Source: Apodemus sylvaticus
Taxonomy: Eukaryota > Chordata > Mammalia > Rodentia > Muridae
DNA: 64,000 bases
Direction: 5' to 3'
Assembly (NCBI RefSeq): GCF_947179515.1
Contig: NC_067495.1
Coordinates: 59,237,754-59,301,753 of the forward strand
The translations under genes were made by a program, and so were the position numbers. Each line of letters begins with the position of its first letter. The stretch's first letter is position 1. The notes below the pieces were generated by a model. That model was given only the letters and a program-made list of their open reading frames with translations. It was not told the origin of the DNA and did no database searches. Below, one piece after another: positions 22,880 through 35,589 of the stretch.

Positions 22880-23853
22880 TGAAGGTATCTTTTATATGCC
22901 TGATGGAATTATCGTCTAAGATGTTTACTGCTGAATATGCTCACTCTTTCTAGTTCTTAACTCTGGCTAGCTGGTTGTGTTGATGGTTAGCCTAGGCTCC
23001 ACCCCACAGTTACCTGGCAACAGCTAGGTATGCCTGGCTCACTGTAGAGGGGCTGCTTGTCCCCTCCTCTTTTCTCTTGCTCTCTTGCTCCCTTCTCTTC
23101 TCTTGCTCCTTACCCCCACTCCCCTCCCCATGACCTGAATAAACTTTATTTTATATGATACCATCTTTTGGCTGGCACCTCAAAGGGAGATGGGATGCCT
23201 CAGCATGGGCCCACAGAGCCACCCCCTTCCCTCAGCTCCACCAAACATATCTCTGGTCTCTTTCTTTTTATTAAACACAACTTAGCTGGTTTTGGTCAAA
23301 CTCCTCTCTAAGCTGAGTGATTGAGCTTGGCTTCTCTCAGCTTCTCACTGGACTGCTCTGCTTGGCCTCACACTAACTCTGGCAATTTGTTCTAACCTTC
23401 GGGATACTTTTTATTTTCTAGCTTCAACTCACTCTGCTGATCTGCACTGAACTGTATAAACTCACAAACTAACTCAACTCCAAGGCACTATACACTGCAC
23501 TGACTCCCAACTGACTCAACTCCCAACTCACTGGAAAACTGAGTGACCTGCCTTCTCTCTGAGACATGCTCTTAAGCAGCCTCTCTCTCTCTTTGTCTTG
23601 TCTATTCTCTAGAGAATTGGGCATATCCTCTCTCTGACTCATTCTGTCAAATCCTTCTCTGATTTGTCACAGTGTCTGGCCCTCAATTAGATGTCATTGC
23701 TTGGGATCAAAGGTATGTACTAAGAGATTCGGGCCATGAAGAATTAAGGGTGAATACTAAGGGTGTGTCTGCATTCCAGCTGGATCATAGGGACCTAGAA
23801 AGTCTTTGGCTATGTTCAGAGTAACCATATTGCTGGATTAAAATTCCTCTACA
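22880..23853 (+). mobile_element. LTR-like insertion in ancient L1
   Basis: A ~974 bp unit beginning TGAAGG and ending CTACA, interrupting L1 sequence that continues on the other side. It has a pyrimidine-rich CTCT tract (23055-23115), AATAAA (about 23141), and a second AT-rich element near 23268-23275 (TTTATTAAA). The right third contains reversed B1-like text (GGGATCAAAGGTATGTACTA, 23702 on). No coding capacity. I could not name the family; a non-autonomous rodent LTR or RMER-type repeat is the likeliest reading. Confidence 0.55.
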
Positions 23854-23857
23854 CCTG

Positions 23858-24715
23858 TTTTGTTGTTGTCCATGTTGTTTTGTTTCATTTTTACAGAGAT
23901 ACTAAAAATACACACTTTTAAAAATAACATTTCAAAAAACTGTGTTTGGAGTAAACTATGTATCTAAATGTAGAAAATTAAAGTAGACCCTTATCTCTGA
24001 CCACAAATGGATTTAAGAAAAGAATGTTAACATAGGACCCCAAACTGTGAAGTGAATAGAGAAGATGTGAGGAATACACTACTAGATACAGGAGAGTATA
24101 AAGACTTTAAGGAGTCTGATTCCTCAAACAAATAAAGAAATTGACAAATGAATCAAAAGCTTTTATACATCAAAGGAAATGGTTAATAAAGTGAAGAGCA
24201 GCCAACAGAATGGGAGACAGCATTCATCAGTTGTATGTGTGAAATTCCATCTCACACCAGATTGAATGGCCTTAATCAAGAAAACAAATTATAGCAATCA
24301 ATTCTGGAAATCCAAGAAAAGGGGGATCCTTATTCACTGTTGGAGCTAGTGAAAACTGATACAGCTAATATAGAAATCATTGTAGAGTTCTCTAAGAAAG
24401 CAAAAAATATCCATATGACCTAGCTAGTCAGTCCTGGATGTACACTCAAAAAACTCTAAGTCCTTCACAGGGATCCTTGCATACCCATGTTCATCACAAA
24501 GCCAGGAAATTGAATTGGCTTAGATATCCATGCACTGATATTGGAAAACAAAATTGTGGCACATACTTGAGGTGATTTTATCCAAACATATGCAAGAATA
24601 TGTACAGAACAGGAAAATACAGAGAAGCCCATAAAGACAAATTTCCCAAGTTTTTCTTTCTTTGTAAGTGGATGATAGTTCCAAATTCTCAGCTTGGTTT
24701 AACACGAATATCCTT
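23858..24715 (+). mobile_element. Ancient L1 ORF2 remnant, right part
   Basis: Continues the element broken at 22880: AGTAGACCCTTATCTCTGACC near 23983, ATGGGAGACAGCATTC near 24210, TCCATCTCACACCAG near 24247, and ACCCATGTTCATCACAAAGCC near 24483 match successive points of the ORF2 C-terminal half. Not coding. Confidence 0.75.
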
Positions 24716-26958
24716 AAAGCCCAGCATTTAGAAAGAGCCTATTAAACTGATAAAAACAGATACTAGAAAGAGCCTATTAGCAGAGGAAAAAAATAGGTTC
24801 TAAAGGAGGTGTTTTGCAGAATCCATGTGACATGGAAGTAGAGAAGACTATTTGGTAGGTAAAAGTTCAACTGGTGTTGAAGGTGAGATGATAAGAGTGA
24901 AGGGGGCAGAGTTAAAAGCCTAAGAATGGATTTAAAAGACATACAGGAGCCTAATACACTAGTGAGTGAAAGGTTTGTAACAACACTTCCTTGGCTAGTG
25001 TGCTATGACTTTGTAGCTCTGTAACTTCATTCTGCTAAACTGACTAGTTCTTTTGGTGGGAACTATGGAGTTATGTCTATGGAAAAAAACAACTATTTCA
25101 GGAAATGTTTCTACACAATTAGTCATGGAACATGAAGACAGAGGCTCCCGTTAGCAAGGTGTCATCTTCCAAGCTGGATGAACTGATACTATGTATATCT
25201 CTTATAAAATCAAGGGAGACAAAGAAGAAAAGGATCATAACTTAATATTTTTCCAGGCATGTGCTGGCCATACTTGCATACAGAATTTCACTCAGTCCCT
25301 CCAAACACATTTTATTCTTCACTAGATGAGAGATTTATCTGTAACTTTCCCAATTGATTAACATCTTCTACATACAGCTACATTCAGACATGCTTGGATG
25401 CTGTTTTCCACAGAAAGACATGGAGAAGAAAATTCCTAGTATATTGGTTCTTTGTGGAAACAGATGGAAGAATGTTGACTTATCTCAGCAATCTGACTCT
25501 ATCTGGTTAAAGTGAAGCTACAGCAGGCCATCAGAGCTGGTAAAGTGCTTTTATCTTTGGTTCACTCCCTCCCATAGACAGGCAGGCTGGGTTTTATCAT
25601 CTGGATTCTTACGTAGAAGGATCTGAGATCTAGGAATCACAGGAAACTCTGACAACAAGTAACATTAATAATAAGTTCCATTTACTTACGAAAGCCATGC
25701 ACTTTGCCAGACTCTCCATGTATATACCACATCAGTGAAACTTCACAACAATTATAGAATCTGAGTTTTATTTGAGCATCAATTTTGCATAAAATAAAAC
25801 AGAATTTGGTACATGAAGTTACTTGCCTAATTCTAAATCGCATGCTCTTAAGAAACATTCTTTTATATATATATTTTTTAAAAAGTTAACATTGGCTTTC
25901 CATACTGCTAAATTCAATGTTCAGCCTTCTTTCTATACTATATGGCCATCCTATTTCTAGGAAATTTGGGGCTAGAATCTCCCAGCACTGCTGTCTTACT
26001 CAGTGCTAATCTGTTGTCCTCTACCAGGTAGAGGTAGACTCAAATCCTCTTTAAAATTTGTTTATTTTCTTGCTAGGAATATAAAATTTTAAATGATGAA
26101 TCTATGATAATAGGCTTGTAAATGTGTACTGCCAGAGGGATGCAGAGAATCTAGTAACCGTAGGAGAAATAAGATTATTCAGGACCATTCCTTGAAACAT
26201 GAGGACGATGACTCTCAGAAATGAAAGGCAAGAGCCTCCCAGTCGTAATGCAGAAGTAGAAAATGTGAAGACACTTTAACATTAACCAGTTTAGATGCTG
26301 TACTTTAAAATAAGGTCTTCCAGCCAAGAAAAAAAAAAGTAAGGCCAATTCATTCACAAAGCAGACAATAAATTGAGAATTTCATGCCTCTTCAATTTCT
26401 TTCAAGGCAATTCTTTTGTTCTTTTATTTCATTCCTGCTTTCTTTTTTGTGGCTTTTCTACATACTTGCTTTAACTTCTGATATTTGCTCTTTCTTCCTG
26501 TGTAAGGCTGCTATGATGTGATATGTAGCTTTTCCCCTACAAAGGTCTATATTTTAGGGTCTTAGTATCTGGGATGACAGTAGATGACATTGTCAGGAGG
26601 TGAGGCCTAGTGGAAAATATCTAGGCCACTGGGAACATGCACTTAGAAAGTATAAAGATAGTTCTTTCAGGTCACTGATGTAAGTCATATAAGAACAAGC
26701 ATTTATATAAGTCTATACCTGGCTTCTGAATTATAACCTTCTTATAATTATAATTAGTAATATAATGCTTCCCTTTTACATATGCTCCTGTCATTCCAGT
26801 GCCACAATAAGGTAATGAAGCTCTGGATATCTTACCAGAGTAGAAAAAGATGCATGGATTTTCACCACCCAAAACTGAGCTAAAACCTCTCCTCTATAAT
26901 TATCATTATTGTGGATATGTGGCCATGGTGAGCAAATTCTATAGACTACAACTCGGGG
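24716..26958. other. Intergenic stretch, nothing identified
   Basis: An imperfect direct repeat AGAAAGAGCCTATTA occurs near 24729 and 24767. A TATATATAT run lies near 25865. No gene or named repeat recognised. Confidence 0.4.
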
Positions 26959-26959
26959 G

Positions 26960-27060
26960 AACTGGATCTCTCCTTCTGTCTTTATTTGAGTTCCAGGGAT
27001 TGAACACTGATCATTAGGTTTGCACAGTAAACACTTTTACCTGCTGCATACCTTCTCTTT
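26960..27060 (-). repeat. B3-like SINE fragment
   Basis: GAGTTCCAGGGATTGAACACTGATCATTAGG, then ACACTTTTACCTGCTG is the reversed 5' half of a B3-type SINE. Diverged. Confidence 0.5.
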
Positions 27061-28625
27061 TGAAGTACCCATATTTATACATTTTGTTATAATATTGTAG
27101 AATAAAATAATATACTGGTCTGTGCTTATTTTCAGAATTTGCTGAAAAACACATTTTTCTAGCTTTGACTTTTGGTATTTCTATATATTTACCTTGTCCT
27201 TGCTTGTCTTCAGATACTCATTTTCTCAAATCATCCTAGACAGAAATTATTTTTGCTGAATGTTTCAGACTAATATTTAGAACTTTCCATACAAAGCTTT
27301 CTTTGTTACAGGCTTAGAAGGACAAGATTCATCTGCTGCAATCAATAGGTTAAAGAGTACAGTTGCAAAGAGGGACAACAAAGTCTTAATCCAAGGAAAT
27401 GAACATAAATCAGGCAAATGAAGACTCCCTAAAACTATGACAAGAAGACAAAGTCAGATTCTTAGGAAATGGAGACTTTGAAGGCTCCCAAAGAAGGGTA
27501 GCAGGAGATAAATGTTCAGTGAGTGGAGGCCAGGTGACAGAGAAACATCTCCAAGGGAAGGGAATAGTCTTGGGGTCAAGACTGTAACAGGAAGCACAGG
27601 GCAGCACAAACCTCAGACAAAGGAGATTGCCTTGTAATTAGGTCAAATAACTGAACACTTGGCTCAACACCTTGTTTAAATGTACTCTAAGCCAAATTCT
27701 GGATGTCTTGAGCTACAACAAAATCTAATTCTAGTTTTAAGGGAACAGATGAGAAATTGGGTCCAGTGTTTTAAATGCTGTGAGTCAGCTAGGCAATGCA
27801 TCACTTAGATTTCAATTTAAAGCCATATTCTCTATAAATAATGCACACTGTTTTTTATCATTTGTATTCCTTTGATTTTTTTGGATTATTTCAATGCTGC
27901 CATTGCTGAGATAAGAGGAAAAGGATTTAGTTGCATTTCATCTGACCTAGTGATGACCAAAGTTTCCCATGTTCAGCATCTCAGAGTTATTGATAGTCAC
28001 ATAAAGAGCTTACCATCCATGAGAGAGAAAGTGTCAAACATCAATTCCATCCTATGTAGGCTTTGCTCTCCCACCAGTCCTTGTTAGCTGGCTCTACCAC
28101 ATTCTCTGTGAGCCCCATGATCCACATACACCTTGAATGTCCAATTTGTAGAAAGGGTTGTCATAACCACTAAAAATGATGAACTTTCCAACAATGAAAG
28201 ATTTGAACTTTCCAACAACAATAGGGTCACAGATATTTGAATTGAGACATTTTGTAGGAATGAGAGAAAAATTTCCTGCAATAAGGCTAGTTAACCTTTA
28301 CAGAATGCCAGTCCCTTTGTCCCCGTTCCCCAAAGATTCATATTGAAATTTTCATGGATAAAGTTCCAAGTGTCAGCATTGTTTTAAAGCTCCTTGTATG
28401 TTTTGAACATGCAGTTAAAGGGATAAAGAATTGATATAATCCAAACTTCTCAATGTAAGTATAAGGAAATGAGGATTCACATACAGAAAAAAATAATGTG
28501 CTAGGTGTCATGGGAGATTAGTCAAGGAAGCTACAATATAAGCAACCTGTTTCCTTATCCCATGCTCAGTCTCTCCACCTTGCTTTGCAATGTAAAATAC
28601 CATTGCAAACCAGAGTTCCCTCTAA
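27061..28625. other. Intergenic stretch, nothing identified
   Basis: No gene, RNA or named repeat that I can support. Confidence 0.4.
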
Positions 28626-28627
28626 AC

Positions 28628-28740
28628 CTTTTTTATTGATTATTTTATTTATTTACATTTCAAATGTTATTCCCCTTCCCAGTTTTCTCTCCACAAGCCA
28701 CCTCCATGAGGGTGCTCCCCCACCTGCCCACCTTTTAAGC
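28628..28740 (-). mobile_element. L1 3'-end fragment (Lx/L1 type)
   Basis: TTTTTTATTGATTATTTTATTTATTTACATTTCAAATGTTATTCCCC, then CCTCCATGAGGGTGCTCCCCC is the reversed end of a rodent L1 3'UTR, truncated to about 110 bases. Confidence 0.75.
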
Positions 28741-29439
28741 ACTTTTAACTAGCAGAAAGATCACCACAACCTTTCCATTCGATCTTTTTCATACATGTCT
28801 CACGCAATAGCAGACTGGGATGATGCCTTAGAAATTGTATAGTGATTGCTATGAATGTGAGATGAAATACTCAGACCCAAGAAACTCAACATCAGAATAT
28901 GGGAATCTTATTTATGAAAGGATTCCAAACATTTTATCTGCTTTTGGAAGGAGCGTATTTCTAAATACTTAAAGAGGCCCACAGAGTCTACATAATAATA
29001 ATTCTGATTTTGCATTATTATGCACTTACCATCATTATAAATCCTTTTGTGATTACAAGAAGAACAAGAAAAAACAGCCCTATTTCGGGCATCATCTAAG
29101 CTAATTCCTTCTGGTGGTAGAAACACACACTTAGGGAATATGAATGATGAGAATTAAGTTCCACACTGCCCTTCTGAATGATTAGACTGATTTACACTTT
29201 CAAGAACAACATATAGAAATGATCAGTCTTCTTCATTTATTTCACAAAGAGAAAAGCATTGTATTTTACCTTACTGATAATATATTTCATATATTAAGGA
29301 ATAGATGTATTACTATAATTTCCCTATTCATATCCTTTTGCTAATTGTAATACACAGAATTCTAAAATGACCCAAGTTCCCCCTTGAATGCATGCTTCCC
29401 CCTAGAATGTAATCAGTGCCTGTGAATAGGATTTAATAT
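28741..29439. other. Intergenic stretch, nothing identified
   Basis: AT-rich, no support for any feature. Confidence 0.4.
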
Positions 29440-29905
29440 GTACTCTGTGTATGAGGTATGTTCTAAGTAAAAGATTATTAGATCAATCAAAGACAGCCCA
29501 AGAAAACCTATAGAATCAACTAACCTGGGCCCAGAGGGGTTCATAGAGACAGAACTGCCAACCAGATAGCATGAATGGGACTGACCTAGGCCCTCAGCAC
29601 ATATGTAACAATTGTGCAGCTGGGTCTTCATGTGGGACTCCTAAAGAGGGAGAAAGGGCTGCCTTTGGAACCTTTTCCCTTAATGGGCCTGCTTTGTCTA
29701 ACTTCAATAGAAGATGTGCCTAGGATTACTGCAACTATATATGCCAAGGCTGGTTGATATCCATGAGAGAATTCTCCTTTTCTGAGGAGGGAGGAGGGGT
29801 AGGATCAGGAGAGAGGGAGAGACTGGGAGGAGAAGAGGGAGGGGGAAGTTATGAGCTGCAATCAAGACAAAGTAAATTAATAACTAATAAAAGATTGACA
29901 ATTAA
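29440..29905 (+). mobile_element. Old rodent L1 3'UTR fragment
   Basis: Begins near CCAACTAACCTGGGCCCAGAGGGGTTC-like text (29516-29543), passes GGACTGACCTAGGCCC and GAAGATGTGCCTAGGATTACTGC, then a GA-rich tract (29775-29850), and ends near GTAAATTAATAACTAATAAAAG. This matches my memory of an old Lx-group 3'UTR. No ORF2 part is retained. Confidence 0.65.
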
Positions 29906-30324
29906 AATAAGATTATGAAATCATCAGTTTAGCATTTATGTTATATTGTATACATAACCAACCTTTAATATAACAGTGAAAAGGGATTCTCCCTGTTATG
30001 ACAGAGTTCCACTGCCAAAAATTTACAGCAACAGCTAAGGACAGTGATTCCTTTTCTATAGCTGACAATAAGGAAGTAAATGGAAACTCAGTCCTACATC
30101 CATAAATAACTTAATTTTGCCAATATATTTTCTCTGTGTGCTTGAAATAAGATTACTGTACTCAAGAAGTACTGATATTTTGCCACATTAAAACACTGAG
30201 TTTGAGGAAGCCTTCTAGCATCTATTGTTTCCTCTTTTAATACTCTCCCTGGTGACACTTCATAAAAATCTAACCTCCAGGTTGTGATAAACCCACAGCC
30301 CATCAATAGAACACTTGTAGGCAT

Positions 30325-30615
30325 CCATCATAACAGCTCCAGTTGTTCTAGCACCAACTGCCAGTCATACCAAGGAGCCATCTTAGACTCCTAAAGTGAT
30401 GGAATATGTAGGAAGAGAACTACTCAGCCACATTCACAGAATTATAAAAATGATTTTATTTTAATTCATTGTTAAAAATATTTTTATTTTAAGCCAGTAA
30501 ATTTTTTGTATACTACATAGAACCAGAAACTGACTTGGCATGTGCTATGTAAACAATTATAGTCATATACCCAATGCATTTGTTTGGCAGCAATAGATAA
30601 CCAATATAACACATA
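30325..30615 (+). repeat. Possible ancient MaLR/MLT-like remnant
   Basis: The end 'TTAAGCCAGTAAATTTTTTG ... GGCAGCAATAGATAACC' resembles the 3' end of old mammalian LTR elements. Weak. Confidence 0.3.
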
Positions 30616-30920
30616 TAATTCTCTTATGGAATAACTAGTATTATCATCTCTATTTGACAAATGAGGAAATGATAATGATACTTAATTGTCCCAAATTCAC
30701 AATGCTTACAAATGAATGAATTATAATATCAGCTCAGAGTTCCTATTCCTAATCAAGATTCTGAGATTCAGCTTATAATTATAATATTTTGCTTATGAGT
30801 GTAAAAATTCTAATAATATTAACAAATACATCTTATGTAGTGAACCAAATCTTAATTTGGTTGTGGGACCAATGGCAAAAACAAGTTGAGCACTAGCATG
30901 AATGCCATAATTCCCTACTC

Positions 30921-30925
<5 letters not shown>

Positions 30926-30965
<40 letters not shown>

Positions 30966-30967
30966 TG
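30926..30967 (+). repeat. (GT)n microsatellite
   Basis: About 17 GT units with an AT interruption. Confidence 0.95.
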
Positions 30968-32214
30968 AATATATATTTGCACACGCTGGTAAATTTTAGT
31001 AAAATACAAAAATATTAAAAACAAAATAAAAATGGAAAGGTCACCCTCACATGGTAATAATCTTTAAGATTAAGAAACCATTTTATCAAAGGCACTGAGC
31101 ATGCTTAGTAGAATTTAAGTGAAATTACAAACCAGGTACACAGTGGAACATTCCCAAGCCACATTGAACAGGAAGATGCTGCTTGTGTGGCTAAAGGCAC
31201 GACACCAGAGACACAAATGAACCCCAGCCTCCAGAGGATCTAGAATGGACAACTTCCAGGCGAACATAATTTCCCACAATTCTCTTCCAGGACAGGAATT
31301 AATATACTCTCTGTTTGTATATAACCATGTTGGCACAGGGAGCATGGGTGACATGTTTTCAAGCAATAGGAGAAACAGGATGGGGGATTGCCCCCACATC
31401 ACCTATCCATATAACATCAGCTGTCACCACACACAGTGCTTGGTCTAGTGGGGGAAGGGTAAGCTGCCTCCTCTAAGAATTACTTATTACTTGGAAAAAG
31501 TTTTCAGAGCTATGAGATCAACAAACTAAGGATAAGAAGCTGGAACTACAGGGGTTCCTACCCTCCGGACGGATACTGAATTACTGCCCTGTGTAGGTCA
31601 GGAGAGCAAGAACTGAGAAGATATTCCTGGTTCAGTTGTAAAGATCATGGTTCCAGGACACATGCCATCATCACCATTCTCCATGTAGGTGGGTGAGAGT
31701 TCCCCTCAACTCTGGAGCATATACTTTCATGTTGCCATCATTCGGTCCTATAATCCTGTTGATTTCCCCAAGTGCGTAACAAGGTATGCTTCATTTGGGT
31801 CAGCTGTTCTCATCAATATGTCTGCTCGCCCCTGCTAAGAAAGCAAAGCAATTATTTGTATGTCCTTTTAGCTCATGAAGTAGCAAGGAGTGGCTGTTGA
31901 AATTTGGATGGTGGCAGAGCTGTGCATTCTTCTGAAGAGACACATCCCAGCCAGATAGGCTTAAGCAGTGGAGAAACCTTCAACCCAGCACCGTGGGCAA
32001 GCCCTTAGTTTCCAAATCACACCAAATCAATAGCTTAAACAGATGTAGATCCAAGAGACAGTAAAGACAGTAAAGAAGATTCAAGGTTTTATATTCTTTA
32101 GATGTCTACTTATGCTGCGCTGGCTATTAAAAAGTTATGTGCAACTTCAAGATGAAAGGCACCAGCAGTTTCTTAGAAGAGTCCTCATCTTCTTGCAATT
32201 TAACAAGATAGAGT
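30968..32214. other. Unassigned; may include 3'UTR of the deaminase pseudogene
   Basis: Sequence left of the dCMP deaminase stop (32215) would be its 3'UTR on the minus strand. I cannot set the end because no poly-T landmark is obvious. Nothing else is recognised. Confidence 0.35.
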
Positions 32215-32712
32215 TCACTGGGGCTTCTGACTCAAGCAGCTATGAACTGAATTAAAGTCATTGACAATCATGCTGTATTTCAGTGTGAATTTTCTGAATG
32301 TAACCCCAGGCAATTTAAACACGAGCCTAATGCCCATTGTCCAATGTCATGGTATTTATCTGACATGAAAATAACTTCTTGTATACCTCCCTGGACGATG
32401 AACTCAGCACATTCATTACATGGGATAAAGGCAGTGAGCATACTGCAGTCCTTCATATCAGCCGAATTCTTGTTCATGATGGAATTCAGCTTGGCATGGC
32501 ACACATAAAGATATTCAGTAGCCAGCTCATTTTCTGCTGTTCTCTAAGGCAACAAATCATCACTGAACCCATTTGACATTCCATAGTATTGAATCCCAAG
32601 AATCTTATTTTCCGTATTCTGGGAATTTGAATCCTTGCTTCACTGTGCTGGTAAGAAGGCCACTACTATGTAATACTCAGGCCATTCCATATAGTCATCT
32701 CTTTTTTTCAGA
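32215..32712 (-). pseudogene. Dctd: Processed pseudogene of dCMP deaminase
   Basis: dCMP deaminase converts dCMP to dUMP in the cytosol for thymidylate synthesis. Reading the minus strand from 32712, the translation follows the family from 'KKRDDY.EWPEYY' through 'GMSNGFSDDLLP', 'CHAKLNSIMNKNS', 'FIPCNECAEF' and 'EVIFMSDKYHD' to '.SQKPQ' and a TGA at 32215-32217. Blocks normally in several exons are contiguous, so this is a processed copy. Damage: an in-frame stop where a CAG-R-SKD segment is expected, a small deletion before 'ENKI', a TAG in place of a Trp codon after 'LLP', and frameshifts after 'KYHD'. The catalytic His-Ala-Glu motif reads His-Ala-Lys, while the second zinc motif PCNEC is kept. 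The first few residues are missing. Longest open piece 32280-32504. No upstream promoter is expected. Confidence 0.92.
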
Positions 32713-32879
32713 AAATGTATGTTAGGTCTAGAAGTTATATGCCATCTTAAGCAGCTTTAGAATGAGGAAACTCACTGCAATGTCACTAGTCTAGGGAGAA
32801 ACTGCTACACATCAGCCCTAACTGGAGGCACAGCCAAGCAACTTCCTCAACTCTGTTCTAGGTTCTCCTGTCTCTATCC

Positions 32880-33255
32880 TCCCCACCATGCGGGTGCCAT
32901 GAGAATCTGGGGACACACTTTCCCCATTCCTTGATGAGCCCAGAACTGGCCGCTTATGTGCAAGCTGAGTTGAGCAAAAGCTGGGTCTTCTGTGAGGGCA
33001 TACATAGCCATCTCTTCTGCCAGTCCACCCCTCAGCCTTACCCCTGTCACAGCAGTGCTGAAGAAGGAAGTCAGGAAGGGGGGGCTCTGCTCTTGACTAT
33101 AGATGTAAAGCAATCATTTCCTTTGAACACCTCTTCCTGTGACTCCCCCTCCCATGATGAACTTTGACCTGGAATTGAGAGCAAAATAAACACTTTCTCT
33201 TTGTGTTGTTTGGTTAAGATATTTTATCACAGCAATAGCAAATGAAACTAAGACA
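32880..33255 (+). repeat. Rodent LTR-type repeat (family not assigned)
   Basis: The right end GAGAGCAAAATAAACACTTTCTC, then GGTTAAGATATTTTATCACAGCAATAGCAAATGAAACTAAGAC is typical of an abundant rodent repeat with an AATAAA signal. The left limit is uncertain. Confidence 0.5.
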
Positions 33256-34904
33256 AAATAATAAAATTATAAAAAGTAGTAAAAATCATACATAATAAAT
33301 TAATTACCATAGCTGATTCTAGGAAAGAAAGAAGTAAAATGGGAATGATGTGACACATAGAGAAAATTTTAATGTTACCTGTAAAAGTAAACTTTAAGTA
33401 CATTAAAAAAATTTTTTGCAAAGCACCCAACAGTAAGCTTGTGAGCTTATAGAATACACTAATGGAGACAAACAGGATAGGATTTATGCGGTGATTCAGG
33501 CAGCATCTCAGAGGCATGTCAACAGACAGAAAGGAGCCACAGATGTGAATGGGTGTGAGGATTGGGGAGCCTATTAGGATTGTGGGCTGGGATCTGAAGA
33601 GCTAAGTATTCAAATATCTGTTCCAGTTTCCAAACGATAGTAAACACAGTTCACATTTCAGAACTTCAAGTTAGTCACTAAAAATAAAATGGATGTCTGG
33701 TCACATCTGCCAACAATTAGAAGAGATATTGGCCCTGACTATACTTTTGCCTCTGATGAGAAAAGATCTTGGCTGGATCCCCACAATTCTGCTTCGTTGA
33801 CCAGCTGTGGACCATCATGCTATGTCCTCAAAGAACATACTGCTCAGAGAATAGACACTCCAGGCCAACATACACTTTCTATTCCATTTCATTGGTCTCA
33901 ATGTAACTCCCTGTTGCTTCTTACTCTAGATTCAGGCTGGACTGGGCTGGGGATGTTAAAGAACAGAGTTGTGACTCAGGAGCTGACCCTCTCACGTGCT
34001 CCTGCACAGGTTCCTCAGAATCTTATAGAGACTGAGTCTTTTGATCTCCAATTTCCAGTAGATCATTCTGAAAATCATGCCTAAAGGGAAAATAAAACCT
34101 ATCTTTAAACCCCATGTTCTTGGCGATTTCTAGCCAGTGACATCTATTTTATTTCTTCCTCCCTTCTAGAGTTGAAGAAACCTGAGTGTCCCCTAGAGTT
34201 AGAGAAGCACTATTACTCCTTATATAGTGCAACACTCCTATAAAATACAGAACACGAGACCTACTTTATTTGAGTATTTGAACACTCATTTCAATTTTAT
34301 TTTTTAGTTCTGCCTATTCTTTGAAGCTTTTTAAAGTTCGGACAAATCCTGGACCTTGTACATTCTTACTAAGTGTTCTATTACTGAATCGGTGCCCCAG
34401 ACTTGTACCAGTTCTATTTTATTTTGTAGTATTACTACATTAGAAGTTGAAACCAGTGAGCCAATACTTATATAGCACCCACTGTGTGCCAAAAACCTTA
34501 GAAATATAACAATCTAAGAATGACATGACCTGGAAAAAAATTAAATAAAACAGTAGCAGCAATACGCATCTCCCGTTATTTAGTAAGAGGCTAGCTCAGC
34601 AAGCTGAAGATGGTGAGCTTTAGTGTAAACCAACAAGTTTGAGGGTATGAAGGGAGCTCCATGGAGGACAAGATGCATGAAACAAGGAATAGATGCTCTT
34701 AGATAATAATCATCCTTGGAATTAAGTAAAATCTGTTTTCCTTTCTACTGTGGAAAGAGAAGTAGATACAGCCTACACTAGTAAAGTTCAAAACAGAGCT
34801 GAGTCAATATTTGGATTTATTAGCTATAGGTAGAATTTCACTTGCCCAGTAGGTTTGGCCAAGTATGGGAATGCTTTAAAAAGTGACAACATGGGCCAGT
34901 AATG
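33256..34904. other. Intergenic stretch, no supported gene
   Basis: Holds a 131-codon frame at 33689-34084 with no recognisable domain, no signal peptide and no supporting context. I treat it as chance. The rest is AT-rich and unassigned. Confidence 0.4.
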
Positions 34905-34914
34905 GGGCTCTCTG

Positions 34915-35334
34915 GTTAGTTTTATGTCAACTTCACATAAGCTAGAGTCATTTGAGTTGAGGTAACTTCAGTTGAGAAAATGCCTCCAAAAGACTAGTCT
35001 GTAGACAAGCCTATAAGGCATTTTCTTATTAGTGATTGATGGGAAATGGCTCATCAACCCATTGTAGGTGATGCTACCCCTGGACTGCTGGCCCTGGGTT
35101 CTATAAGAAAGAAGGCTGAGCAAGCCATATTAGTCAAGCCCAAAAGCAGCAGTCCTCCAAGGTGTCTTTATCAGCTCTGGCCTCCAGGTTCCTGCCCTGC
35201 TTAAATTCCTGTCCTGATTTCAATGGATCATGTACAATGATATGGAAGTGTAAGCCAAATAAACCCTTTACTCCCCAAATTGCATTTGGTCACCATGTTT
35301 TATCCCAGTGATAGTCACTCTAACTAAAACAGGG
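34915..35334 (+). repeat. Common rodent dispersed repeat (LTR/DNA type, unassigned)
   Basis: Runs from TGGTTAGTTTTATGTCAACTTCACA to TATCCCAGTGATAGTCACTCTAACTAAAACA and includes GAGAAAATGCCTCCA, AGGTTCCTGCCCTG and AGCCAAATAAACCC. I know this text as a very frequent ~420 bp rodent repeat, but cannot name its class with certainty. Confidence 0.6.
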
Positions 35335-35520
35335 CCTCAGGAAGTAAAAGTGCTTGTTGCTATGACCTGTTTAATCCCCAAATCCCAAATGGTAGAAGGA
35401 GAGAATTGATTTCCCAAAGTTTTCTTCAGATCTTTCCATATGCAACAGCACAGGTGGATCTCCACATATGCACAAATGCAAACAAAAATAAATAAACAAA
35501 GTATAAAAAACAAAAGAAAA
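35335..35520 (+). repeat. B3-type SINE with A-rich tail
   Basis: GTAAAAGTGCTTGTTGCTATGACC, then AATGGTAGAAGGAGAGAATTGA, then ATATGCACAAATGCAAAC and an AAATAAATAAAC tail follow B3 from the A box to its 3' end. Confidence 0.7.
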
Positions 35521-35589
35521 GGGGCTCACAGCACAGGCGTGCATATAAGAATTCAGATATCAAATCAATGTACATTGGTAATTTCCAAT

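Noticed and set aside
33689..34084. 131-codon plus-strand ORF
   Set aside because: No recognisable motif, no codon or context support, and a chance frame of this length is plausible in 64 kb.
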